Source of the DNA: Prochlorococcus sp. scB243_498I20 | GTDB lineage: Bacteria; Cyanobacteriota; Cyanobacteriia; PCC-6307; Cyanobiaceae | DNA: 64,000 nucleotides | Assembly: GCA_000635015.1 (NCBI GenBank) | Contig: JFMR01000045.1 | Coordinates: 62,001 to 126,000 of the forward strand | Direction: 5' to 3' | Shown here: positions 30,582-37,913 of the stretch, piece by piece | Numbering within the stretch: position 1 is the stretch's first letter | Layout of the letters: each line of letters starts with the position of its first letter | Position numbers and translations under genes: made by a program | The notes under the pieces: model-generated | Database searches by the model: none | What the model saw: only the letters and a program-made list of their open reading frames with translations | What the model was told of the DNA's origin: nothing

Positions 30582-30603
30582 TTGAGGAGATTCTTCTCCT
30601 CAA
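30582..30603 (+). promoter_or_regulatory. Hairpin between cbbL and cbbS
   Basis: TTGAGGAGA and TCTCCTCAA pair as a perfect 9-bp stem with a TTCT loop, 15 bases after the cbbL stop. A second stem, CTCGT (30616-30620) with ACGAG (30627-30631), follows before cbbS. No T-run follows either, so message stabilisation or processing between large and small subunit genes is more likely than termination. Confidence 0.55.
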
Positions 30604-30657
30604 ACTTCCACAAATCTCGTTTTATTACGAGTAATTTCATTCACATTTAAATTAATT

Positions 30658-30999
30658 ATGCCTTTCCAGAGCACAGTAGGCGACTATCAAACAGTTGCAA
30701 CCCTGGAAACATTCGGTTTCTTACCACCGATGACCCAGGAGGAAATATACGATCAAATTGCATACATAATTGCTCAAGGCTGGAGTCCTGTTATTGAGCA
30801 TGTTCATCCTAGTGGAAGTATGCAAACTTATTGGTCTTATTGGAAGCTCCCATTCTTTGGGGAAAAAGACCTTAACTTGGTTGTAAGTGAATTAGAGGCA
30901 TGTCATAGAGCATACCCTGATCATCATGTAAGAATTATCGGATACGATGCTTACACTCAAAGCCAAGGAACAGCTTTTGTAGTTTTCCAAGGACGTTAA
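30658..30999 (+). CDS. cbbS: RuBisCO small subunit
   Basis: The 113-residue small subunit caps the L8S8 hexadecamer. The start MPFQSTVGDYQTVATLETFGFLPP and the segments WSPVIEHVHPSG and YWKLPFFGE are those of the form IA small subunit. It lacks the longer beta-A/beta-B loop of plant proteins. It lies 91 bases after cbbL, and is followed by a strong terminator-like hairpin before csoS2, so cbbL-cbbS may be made in excess over the later shell genes. Confidence 0.98.
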   Translation: MPFQSTVGDYQTVATLETFGFLPPMTQEEIYDQIAYIIAQGWSPVIEHVHPSGSMQTYWSYWKLPFFGEKDLNLVVSELEACHRAYPDHHVRIIGYDAYTQSQGTAFVVFQGR

Positions 31000-31022
31000 A
31001 TCTACTTTTATGTAGTAAATAT

Positions 31023-31057
31023 CTTTCTCCAAAAAATATTTTTGGAGAAAGTTTTTT
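31023..31057 (+). terminator. Intrinsic-terminator-like hairpin between cbbS and csoS2
   Basis: CTTTCTCCAAAAA (31023-31035) and TTTTTGGAGAAAG (31039-31051) form a perfect 13-bp stem with a 3-base loop, followed at once by six T (31052-31057). This is the best intrinsic terminator seen in the window, yet it lies inside the carboxysome operon, 23 bases past the cbbS stop. Partial termination (attenuation) is the likely role. Confidence 0.75.
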
Positions 31058-31082
31058 CAAAAGAGTTTCACATTTGAAGATT

Positions 31083-33377
31083 ATGTCAAAAAAAACCAGT
31101 AGAGAGATTGCACTAGAAAGAAGAAAGGCGATGAGTGATAGCGGTAAAAAAGCTGCTGCTTATTCTTCAACTACTAAAGATAGAGTTCGATCTTCTCAAG
31201 ATATACAGATTTCTGGGACTCAGTCTTCTCCTAATAATCATAATATTTCTAAACCAGCTACAAAACATATCCCAAAAACTCAGGTAAACAGAAATTCTTC
31301 AACAACTTTATCTAGTAAAGATTTAGTAATAGAGAGAAGAAAAGCAATGTCTACCCATGGGAAATCAGCTATAACTTCGTCCGATAGAACCCGTACTGAT
31401 GTTAAAAAAGAAAGTCCTGTAAACACAGTTAAAACTTCCACAAGTAAAAATCAGGAAGTTCAAAACTCACATAATACAGAAATTAAAACATCAAAACCAA
31501 ACGTTAAAAGAAGAATTAATCAGAAGAGAAAGCCTATTACTAATACAAGTAGAGATATTGTTTTAGCGAGAAGAGAAGCTCAATCTAAGCATGGTAAATC
31601 AGCAACTAAACAAAATACCAGTGCAGCTTCTTTAGCTAGAAGGGGAGACCCAGATTTAAGTAGTAGAGAAATTTCTCAGAGAGTGAGAGAGCTAAGAAGT
31701 AAAACTGGTGCTACAGGCAAAAAGGGTAATGGTAAATGTAGACCATGTGGTCCAAATAAAAATGGAGCCAAACAAAATATTGCAGATGCCAGCTGGAAAG
31801 TTGGTAAAAGTGAAACTGATTCAGGTCAAATAGTTACTGGAACTCAAGCTAATAGATCTGTAAAAACTACGGGTAATGAAGCAAGTACATGCAGAACTGT
31901 CACTGGTACGCAATATATGGGAGCAGAAGTAGTTGACCATTTTTGTCAAGATAGACCAAGTTATAAACAACCACTTAGATCTACTGTTACCTCTACAACA
32001 TCAGGTAATAAAGTAACCGGAAATGAAGTCGGTAGATCTGAGAGGGTCACAGGCGATGAGCCAGGGACTTGTAAAAACCTTACAGGTACTGAATATGTAT
32101 CTGCTAATCAATTACAGAAGTATTGTGGTGATGTTCCAAAAAATCCTTCAAAGGTTAAACACAGTACTACAACTGATGGATTAAAAGTATCTGGATCACT
32201 TCCAGGTAGATCAACTCTTGTTACTGGAGATGAATCAGGTTCTGGACATCAGTTAACTGGTGATCAATATCTTGGCTCAGAGCCAAATCCAAAAGGTAAA
32301 TCATTTGAAAAAGTAGGCAGTTACAACACTCTTAATGGGAATAATGTAACTGGTACAGGTGTAGGAAGATCAGATCATATGACAGGCAATGAACATGGGA
32401 GTTGCAAGAATGTAACTGGCGATGAGTATATAGGATCTCAACAATATGAGAAGTTCTGCGGCTCAAAACCAAAACCAGAAGCTAGAAAAGTAGGTTTAAG
32501 CCTTTCTTCAAAGTCAAATTTAATAAGTGGGACTATGACAGGAAGATCAAAAATAGTAACTGGAGATGAACCAGGTTCATGCAAAGTGCTAACAGGAACA
32601 CCATACGCAGGCTTAGATCAGATTAATGATAATTGTAGTACCGAGATTTCTGAAGATATGAAATCCCGATCGACAGTTAATTCTGGAAATAATTCAAATG
32701 CCAGACTTACAGGACAACAACCAGGAATTGGAGGAGTAATGACAGGTGCTAAGAAAGGTGCTTGTAAAAACCTAACAGGGACTCCTTATGTTGGTGGAGA
32801 TCAGTTCTCACAAGCTTGTGATAATCCTCCACATGATAATGCTTATGCGAATCCTGAAAAGTCAGCAGGTAACTCTTGGAATGAATTCTCAGTTAAGTCA
32901 CCATCAAGAGAAAAATATTCTGAAAAAAATACTCAAGGTGTTACGGGTAATGAATATGAAAATGGTTCTAAGGTAACAGGACCTTTTGATATGGCAGTTG
33001 ATAAGGTCACTGGCACTGAAAAATTTAGATTTGAACCGAATAAAAATATTACTTATAAACAAAAAATGGAAATTGAAGAGGCAGACCGTGCTGCAAAGAC
33101 ACCAGAAAAAAGAGTCGCTTCAAGGATTACTGGAGAAGGACAATCAGTGGGAAACGTAACTGGTGATGATTGGGATCGCGGTGATAAGGTAACAGGCACA
33201 GAGGGAGCTTCTTCTAGAAAGCGAAATCCATCAAGAGCGGGATTCATGAGTGCAATGCCCCCTATGGAAGTTAAAAGAAATGAAGAAACAGAAAAACCAG
33301 ATTTCTTGATAACTGGATCTAGTGGAAATACTCGTGAAGGACAACTTGTTACCTTTTCAGGTGGTGCAAGAGGTTAA
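31083..33377 (+). CDS. csoS2: Carboxysome scaffold protein CsoS2
   Basis: CsoS2 is the disordered linker that gathers RuBisCO and shell during alpha-carboxysome assembly. The 764-residue protein has three regions. The N-terminal part has Arg-rich RuBisCO-binding repeats (REIALERRKAMSDSGKKA, DLVIERRKAMSTHGKSA, DIVLARREAQSKHGKSA and a fourth shorter one, all within residues 1-215). The middle part has six repeats built from VTG triplets with paired Cys; the third (near VSGSLPGRSTLVTGDES) lacks Cys. The conserved C-terminal part anchors to the shell. ATG 31083 is preferred over TTG 31074, three codons earlier. csoSCA follows after 7 bases. Confidence 0.96.
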   Translation: MSKKTSREIALERRKAMSDSGKKAAAYSSTTKDRVRSSQDIQISGTQSSPNNHNISKPATKHIPKTQVNRNSSTTLSSKDLVIERRKAMSTHGKSAITSSDRTRTDVKKESPVNTVKTSTSKNQEVQNSHNTEIKTSKPNVKRRINQKRKPITNTSRDIVLARREAQSKHGKSATKQNTSAASLARRGDPDLSSREISQRVRELRSKTGATGKKGNGKCRPCGPNKNGAKQNIADASWKVGKSETDSGQIVTGTQANRSVKTTGNEASTCRTVTGTQYMGAEVVDHFCQDRPSYKQPLRSTVTSTTSGNKVTGNEVGRSERVTGDEPGTCKNLTGTEYVSANQLQKYCGDVPKNPSKVKHSTTTDGLKVSGSLPGRSTLVTGDESGSGHQLTGDQYLGSEPNPKGKSFEKVGSYNTLNGNNVTGTGVGRSDHMTGNEHGSCKNVTGDEYIGSQQYEKFCGSKPKPEARKVGLSLSSKSNLISGTMTGRSKIVTGDEPGSCKVLTGTPYAGLDQINDNCSTEISEDMKSRSTVNSGNNSNARLTGQQPGIGGVMTGAKKGACKNLTGTPYVGGDQFSQACDNPPHDNAYANPEKSAGNSWNEFSVKSPSREKYSEKNTQGVTGNEYENGSKVTGPFDMAVDKVTGTEKFRFEPNKNITYKQKMEIEEADRAAKTPEKRVASRITGEGQSVGNVTGDDWDRGDKVTGTEGASSRKRNPSRAGFMSAMPPMEVKRNEETEKPDFLITGSSGNTREGQLVTFSGGARG

Positions 33378-33384
33378 CTAAATA

Positions 33385-34911
33385 ATGCCTTTAAGAGGAC
33401 TGGCTAAAGCCAAGAACTTCACATTGGGGCCAACCGCTCCAATGAAAACTTTTACTGAAAATATCCATCTACAAACTAAAGAATCAAATTTACGAAATTC
33501 TGGAAAGTCTCATAAATTAACCAATAATATTCAAAATGAAAATCTATTTAGGTATGAAAGCAAAATAAAAAGTGATTTTGACGAAATTGTTCCAACTCTC
33601 AAGGAAATTGCTCGAATCCAACATCACGAAGATTTTATAAATAAGGCTCAGAAAATATCAAGAAAAAATTTGGGAATAGATTTACCTCTTCATGTATTAG
33701 ATAAATCTTGGGTTAAACCTCTTGATATGAGGGCTTTATATGCATGGTGTGCTTTCAAACAGCATGATAAACTTAGCGACAATTTTTTTAACAATGATCC
33801 ACTTGAAGGTGCTGCTGGAAGTAGGGATGCTGAAGACTTTGAAAAATTTCTTTTAGATTGTGGAATACATTTACTTGATATAACTCCTTGTTCAGATGGA
33901 AGATTAGCTCATTCAGTTGCTTATGTAATGAGAATACCTTTTAGTTCAGTAAGAAGAAGATCTCATGCTGGAGCACTGTTTGATATTGAAAATACCGTTA
34001 ATCGATGGGTAAAAACTGAACATAAAAGATATAGAGAGAATGTTCCTAATGAAGCTCATAAAGATACTAGGTACTTAAAAGTTGTAACTTATCATTTCAG
34101 TTCAGTAGATCCTTTGCATCAGGGATGCGCAGCTCATGGGAGTAATGACGAGTTAGCTGCAGCAGAAGGTAGAAATAAATTATATGCTTTCAAAGAGGCT
34201 GTAGAGAATAGCTTTTGCTGCGGAGCTTCTGTGGATTTAATGTTAATTGGACTTGATACAGACACTGATTCATTAAAAATACATTTATCAACTAGCGATG
34301 GTGGTATAGATTTAGAAAAAACCATTTCTACATTAGAAATTTATAATTCAACAAAAAATTTTTCAAAAGAGGATGCGGAGAGAGAAATTTGCCAGACAAT
34401 CTCTAAGCAATCTTCAAAAGATAAACTCAGTGGACTGGAAAAATTTATGTATAGATTAATTGTTAATAATATTTCTCAAATTGATTATGTTAAGAGTTTT
34501 CATAATGGTTCTTATGAAGATATTGGACATGCAGAGAGGTTTATTGGAGTAGGTATAGGTTTCAAAGAAGTACATCTCAGGAATTTAACTTATTTTGCTC
34601 ATTTAGATACAGTCGAAGAAGGTGCTCCAGATTTAGATGTAGGAGTGAAGATTTTTACTGGATTAAATGTTTCTCAAGATTTACCTATTCCGGTAGTTAT
34701 AAGATTTGATTACTCTGGAAAAGTTCCCGGAGCAAAAGAGAGGGCAATAAATGATTGTGAAAGAGTTAATAATGCGATATCAATTAGATATAAAAATTTA
34801 GTTGATCAAGGTTTGTTACATACTTGCTCTACTATTAGAGATAGGGACAACATTCATTCCGCCCAAATTATTGGAATGTCTTTAGATAAAAAAACAGAGG
34901 AGGCTCACTAA
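33385..34911 (+). CDS. csoSCA: Carboxysomal carbonic anhydrase CsoSCA
   Basis: This epsilon/beta-type carbonic anhydrase (also csoS3) turns bicarbonate into CO2 inside the carboxysome. The 508-residue protein has an N-terminal helical part, a catalytic domain with zinc ligands visible in CSDGRLAHS (Cys near 172), GCAAHGSNDE (His near 251) and SFCCGASVD (Cys near 274), and a C-terminal half-repeat that has lost the metal site. The extreme N-terminus (PLRGLAKAKNFTLGPTAPMK) resembles the shell- or RuBisCO-binding peptide of relatives. It lies 7 bases after csoS2 and 2 before csoS4A. Confidence 0.95.
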   Translation: MPLRGLAKAKNFTLGPTAPMKTFTENIHLQTKESNLRNSGKSHKLTNNIQNENLFRYESKIKSDFDEIVPTLKEIARIQHHEDFINKAQKISRKNLGIDLPLHVLDKSWVKPLDMRALYAWCAFKQHDKLSDNFFNNDPLEGAAGSRDAEDFEKFLLDCGIHLLDITPCSDGRLAHSVAYVMRIPFSSVRRRSHAGALFDIENTVNRWVKTEHKRYRENVPNEAHKDTRYLKVVTYHFSSVDPLHQGCAAHGSNDELAAAEGRNKLYAFKEAVENSFCCGASVDLMLIGLDTDTDSLKIHLSTSDGGIDLEKTISTLEIYNSTKNFSKEDAEREICQTISKQSSKDKLSGLEKFMYRLIVNNISQIDYVKSFHNGSYEDIGHAERFIGVGIGFKEVHLRNLTYFAHLDTVEEGAPDLDVGVKIFTGLNVSQDLPIPVVIRFDYSGKVPGAKERAINDCERVNNAISIRYKNLVDQGLLHTCSTIRDRDNIHSAQIIGMSLDKKTEEAH

Positions 34912-34913
34912 TT

Positions 34914-35165
34914 ATGTTAATTTGCAAGGTTGTAAAACCACTTGTTTCTACCAATAGGATTCCTGGTTTTGAACATAAACATCTGCAGGTTGTATTAGAT
35001 GGTTCTTCTAATAAAGTTGCAGTTGATGCTGTTGGCTGTAAGCCAGGAGATTGGGTTATTTGTGTTGGAAGTTCTGCTGCTAGGGAAGCAGCGGGAAGTA
35101 AATCTTATCCAAGCGATTTAACTATTGTTGGAATAATTGATCATTGGGATCCTGACAAGTCTTAA
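34914..35165 (+). CDS. csoS4A: Carboxysome vertex protein CsoS4A
   Basis: An 83-residue EutN/CcmL-family (BMV) protein that forms pentamers capping the shell vertices. Family sequence is clear: MLICKVVKPLVSTNRIPGFEHK, VAVDAVGCKPGDWVICVGSSAAREA and the IIDHWD end. It starts 2 bases after csoSCA and is followed by its paralogue csoS4B after 17 bases. The two share the KVV/LGR-V..T.R..G pattern and the final IID.W.. block, evidence of an old duplication. Assignment firm. Confidence 0.96.
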   Translation: MLICKVVKPLVSTNRIPGFEHKHLQVVLDGSSNKVAVDAVGCKPGDWVICVGSSAAREAAGSKSYPSDLTIVGIIDHWDPDKS

Positions 35166-35172
35166 AAAGGAG
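35166..35172 (+). promoter_or_regulatory. csoS4B: Strong Shine-Dalgarno site for csoS4B
   Basis: AAGGAGG sits 10 bases ahead of the GTG at 35183, one of the few full-length ribosome binding sites in the window. It supports GTG 35183 over ATG 35192 as the csoS4B start, since the latter would be 19 bases away. Confidence 0.6.
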
Positions 35173-35182
35173 GATGTAAATT

Positions 35183-35431
35183 GTGGAAATTATGAAGGTA
35201 TTAGGAAGGATGGTGTGCACTCAAAGAGTCGCTGGCTTAGGTCATATGAATTTACGAATTTTAGAAAATAATAAAGGAAAGAGATTAGTTGCTGTTGATC
35301 CTGTTGGAGCTAGAGAAGGTAACTGGGTTTTTACTTCTAGTGGCTCTGCCGCTAGATTTGCATGCCCTAATCCAGAAGTTCAAACCGATTTAACAATTGG
35401 CGGTATTATTGATTATTGGGAGAGTGACTAA
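35183..35431 (+). CDS. csoS4B: Carboxysome vertex protein CsoS4B
   Basis: An 82-residue paralogue of CsoS4A, also forming pentamers. Clear family blocks are VLGRMVCTQRVAGLGHMNLRI and GAREGNWVFTSSGSAARFACP, ending GGIIDYWE. The start is taken as GTG 35183 because of the AAGGAGG ahead of it. ATG 35192 would remove three residues. It ends the contiguous cso operon. A short hairpin (ACCTT/AAGGT, 35461-35474) follows before the next gene. Confidence 0.95.
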   Translation: MEIMKVLGRMVCTQRVAGLGHMNLRILENNKGKRLVAVDPVGAREGNWVFTSSGSAARFACPNPEVQTDLTIGGIIDYWESD

Positions 35432-35460
35432 ATATTTTATCTTCAAAAATTTATTGAGAA

Positions 35461-35474
35461 ACCTTGTTGAAGGT
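35461..35474 (+). terminator. Short hairpin after csoS4B
   Basis: ACCTT and AAGGT pair around GTTG, 29 bases past the csoS4B stop. Only 5 bp and no T-run, so at most a weak end or pause ahead of the acRAF-like gene. Confidence 0.3.
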
Positions 35475-35505
35475 ATATTGTAATTAGTATTAAATAAAGA
35501 ATGTA

Positions 35506-35745
35506 ATGTGGAAAGAAAGAGAATCACCTTTTAGGATAGAAAAAAGATTTGAATTTGATCAATACTCAAAAATTAGTAAATTCATGGGGGAAATTGAGAA
35601 ATTATGTAAAGAAAGGGATATCTATCCAAATATCAGCTTCGGGAAGAATTTTGTTAGTCTTTCAATATTTTTAGACAATAAAGAAATATCAGAGAAGGAG
35701 AAAGACTTTTCAATAGATATTGATAAATTTTATTTAGAAGATTAG
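35506..35745 (+). CDS. acRAF: Pterin-dehydratase-fold protein, alpha-carboxysome RuBisCO assembly factor-like
   Basis: A 79-residue protein resembling pterin-4a-carbinolamine dehydratase in size and strand order (FEFDQYSKISKFMGEIEKLCKERDIYP, then NISFGKNFVSLSIFL). The catalytic His pair of true dehydratases is missing at the expected sites. Next to cso operons such PCD-like proteins act as acRAF, a chaperone for RuBisCO assembly, and that role fits both the lost active site and the position 74 bases after csoS4B. A hairpin at 35461-35474 separates it. Role inferred from context and family. Confidence 0.75.
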   Translation: MWKERESPFRIEKRFEFDQYSKISKFMGEIEKLCKERDIYPNISFGKNFVSLSIFLDNKEISEKEKDFSIDIDKFYLED

Positions 35746-35751
35746 TACTTA

Positions 35752-35979
35752 TTAATAATTATTTGGCTTTGAAATATCTCTTTTGATTAAAGCCATTAAA
35801 TAAGTTGGTGCTTTATATCTACCAGGCAGACATCTATTTAAAGTTTCAAGATGACTCCAACACACTGTCTTTTCAATATCTTTAACAGAGTTTCCTTTTA
35901 AAATTAATAGTCTAAGAGCTTTGCAAAATAAAGGATAACCTGCTTCTAGTTCATCTATATTAAGCTTTGCTGCTGACAT
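35752..35979 (-). CDS. Small conserved cyanobacterial protein, DUF3136-like
   Basis: A 75-residue protein: IDELEAGYPLFCKALRLLILKGNSVKD, then CWSHLETLNRCLPGRYKAP. Leu, Tyr, Cys and Trp positions recall the small cyanobacterial DUF3136 family, known mainly from Prochlorococcus and marine Synechococcus. No function is known. It is soluble and helical, with no signal peptide. Its stop lies 6 bases from the convergent acRAF-like stop, so it stands beside, not within, the carboxysome operon. Family call moderate. Confidence 0.6.
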   Translation of the reverse strand: MSAAKLNIDELEAGYPLFCKALRLLILKGNSVKDIEKTVCWSHLETLNRCLPGRYKAPTYLMALIKRDISKPNNY

Positions 35980-36064
35980 AGATCAAAGATGAATTATCAA
36001 TTAATAATCTATATAACTATGGTGCACAATTGGTTGATATTTCAAATTTCTCAATAATTAGAAA

Positions 36065-36457
36065 TTAATCTAGAAATGCGACGCAATCTATTTCAACTAA
36101 AACTCCTTTTGGTAGAGATGAAACTTCCACACAGGCCCTTGCGGGAGGATTCTCAATATTAAAAAAATCACTATATATTCTATTGACAATTTGAAAATTA
36201 CTTAAGTCCGTTAAGTAAATAGTTGTTTTTATTACATCCTCTATGTTTGCTCCACCAGCTTTAAGAACTTCTGCGAGATTTTTTAAAACTTGAATAGTTT
36301 CCTTCTCTATATCACCTAAACATGTTATTTCATTTAAAGCTGGGTTTATAGCAATTTGACCAGAACAATAGATAAAATTCCCAGCTTTTATTGCTTGATT
36401 ATAAGGTCCTACTGGATCTGGAGCATTTGATGTTTTAATTACTTGTTTGGGAGACAT
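36065..36457 (-). CDS. ridA: RidA/YjgF-family enamine/imine deaminase
   Basis: RidA hydrolyses reactive 2-aminoacrylate and related imines released by PLP enzymes such as threonine dehydratase. The 130-residue protein has the full signature: GPYNQAIKAGNFIYCSGQI near residue 17, and PPARACVEVSSLPKGVLVEIDCVAF at the end, with the catalytic Arg and Glu. It lies 24 bases after gloB on the minus strand, so both detoxifying enzymes are probably co-transcribed. The link to branched-chain amino acid synthesis (ilvB in this window) is by known biology only. Confidence 0.93.
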   Translation of the reverse strand: MSPKQVIKTSNAPDPVGPYNQAIKAGNFIYCSGQIAINPALNEITCLGDIEKETIQVLKNLAEVLKAGGANIEDVIKTTIYLTDLSNFQIVNRIYSDFFNIENPPARACVEVSSLPKGVLVEIDCVAFLD

Positions 36458-36481
36458 TTGTTTAAGAAGATACCTATCTAT

Positions 36482-37222
36482 TTAAACCCATAAATCTTTA
36501 TTTGCTCTTAAAAAAGTAAATTCTTCTAAATTTTTTGCTCTCAAGAAAAGGTTTATTTTCATCTCTTCATCAAGTAAAAATGGAATTGTCAATTCATTAA
36601 GAGAAAGTTTTTTTTCAACTTCCAAAAGTTTATTTTTTATATCTTGATCTTTTGGCTTGAGATTCAATGCCCACAATATATTCCCCTTTGTATATTCATG
36701 TGCACAATATATGAGAGTATTTTTTGGTAAAGATTTGATTCTTTCCAGTGAAGAATACATTTGTTGATAAGTTCCCTCAAAAATTCTTCCACAGCCTCCA
36801 GAAAATAATGTGTCACCAATAAAAAGAACAGGATTTTCTCCATTCAAAAAGAAGGCAATATGTGAGCTTGTATGTCCTAATACTTCAATTATTTTTACAT
36901 CTTCACCTAAAATACTCAAAGTTTCTCCATCCTCTACAGATACATTTTGAAAAGGTATTCGCTTTTTTTCTTTGGAAGAGGCAATCACTTTTACATTTGG
37001 CCATCCTTCAATAAGAGACTTCGTCCCTCCAATATGATCTGAATGATGATGAGTTTGCAAAATAGCTTCTAAGTGAAAATTGTTTTCATTTATGTATCTA
37101 ATAACTGGTTCGTGAACAGCTGGATCTACAACCACAACGGATTTATCTTTTACCAACAACCAAATGACGTTATCACTTAAAACTCTAAGTCCGATTATAT
37201 TTCGAGCTTTATTAAATTCCAT
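36482..37222 (-). CDS. gloB: Hydroxyacylglutathione hydrolase (glyoxalase II)
   Basis: GloB hydrolyses S-lactoylglutathione to lactate and glutathione, finishing methylglyoxal removal. The 246-residue metallo-beta-lactamase-fold protein has the metal motif [10 protein letters not shown] near residues 56-65, GHTSSH near 112-117, [18 protein letters not shown] near 130-147 and CAHEYTKGN near 168. The frame is open back to 37393, but that part lies over hisG and is unlike the family, so ATG 37222 (MEFNKARN) is used. It diverges from hisG, sharing a 40-base gap. Confidence 0.92.
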   Translation of the reverse strand: MEFNKARNIIGLRVLSDNVIWLLVKDKSVVVVDPAVHEPVIRYINENNFHLEAILQTHHHSDHIGGTKSLIEGWPNVKVIASSKEKKRIPFQNVSVEDGETLSILGEDVKIIEVLGHTSSHIAFFLNGENPVLFIGDTLFSGGCGRIFEGTYQQMYSSLERIKSLPKNTLIYCAHEYTKGNILWALNLKPKDQDIKNKLLEVEKKLSLNELTIPFLLDEEMKINLFLRAKNLEEFTFLRANKDLWV

Positions 37223-37262
37223 TGTTAACTTAGAATGAAGAATCCTTGGAAGAAATTGATCT

Positions 37263-37901
37263 ATGTTTACTATAGCTTTACCAAAAGGAGCTCTGTTAAA
37301 AGATTCAATTTCAACTTTTAAAAGAGCTGGGTTAGATTTCTCAGATGCGTTAGACGAAAATAATAGATCATTAACCTTTGAATCAAATTGCAAACGGGCA
37401 AAAGCTTTATTAGTAAGAAATGGAGATGTGCCTGTTTATGTAAGTTATGGGCAGGCTGATTTGGGTATTGTTGGGTATGACGTTTTACGAGAATCTGAAT
37501 TAAAAGTTGCAAAGTTATTAGATTTAGGATTTGGTGGTTGTCATATGTCGTTGGCGGTTAAGAAAAATAGCAATTATTCAAAACCAACTGATCTTCCGGC
37601 GAATTGTAAAGTAGCAAGTAAATTTATAAAAACAGCAAGATTTTATTTTGAAGAATTAAATATTCCTGTAGAAATAGTTCATTTGACAGGATCAGTCGAG
37701 CTTGGTCCTATTACAGGTATGGCAGAGGCAATAGTTGATTTGGTGGCAACCGGAAAGACTCTTAAAGAGAATGGTTTAATTAAAATAGATGATCTTTATT
37801 ACTCGACTGCAAGACTAATTGGAAATCCTTTATCTATGAGGTTAGATGATAATCATCTCAGAGATACTATTTTATCAATAGAATCAACTAATGCTTTATA
37901 G
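37263..37901 (+). CDS. hisG: ATP phosphoribosyltransferase, short form
   Basis: HisG joins ATP and PRPP in the first step of histidine synthesis. The 212-residue product is the short form, which lacks the regulatory ACT-like domain and works with HisZ (not in the window). Family blocks are [28 protein letters not shown] near residue 66, [18 protein letters not shown] near 113 and the PRPP loop [22 protein letters not shown] near 145. hisIE is elsewhere in the window (52552). The ABC transporter gene begins 12 bases after its stop. Confidence 0.95.
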   Translation: MFTIALPKGALLKDSISTFKRAGLDFSDALDENNRSLTFESNCKRAKALLVRNGDVPVYVSYGQADLGIVGYDVLRESELKVAKLLDLGFGGCHMSLAVKKNSNYSKPTDLPANCKVASKFIKTARFYFEELNIPVEIVHLTGSVELGPITGMAEAIVDLVATGKTLKENGLIKIDDLYYSTARLIGNPLSMRLDDNHLRDTILSIESTNAL

Positions 37902-37913
37902 AAGATTAGCTAA

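Noticed and set aside
37223..37393. N-terminal extension of gloB into hisG
   Set aside because: The 57 extra codons run opposite to the well-supported hisG start and are unlike any glyoxalase II. ATG 37222 fits the family.
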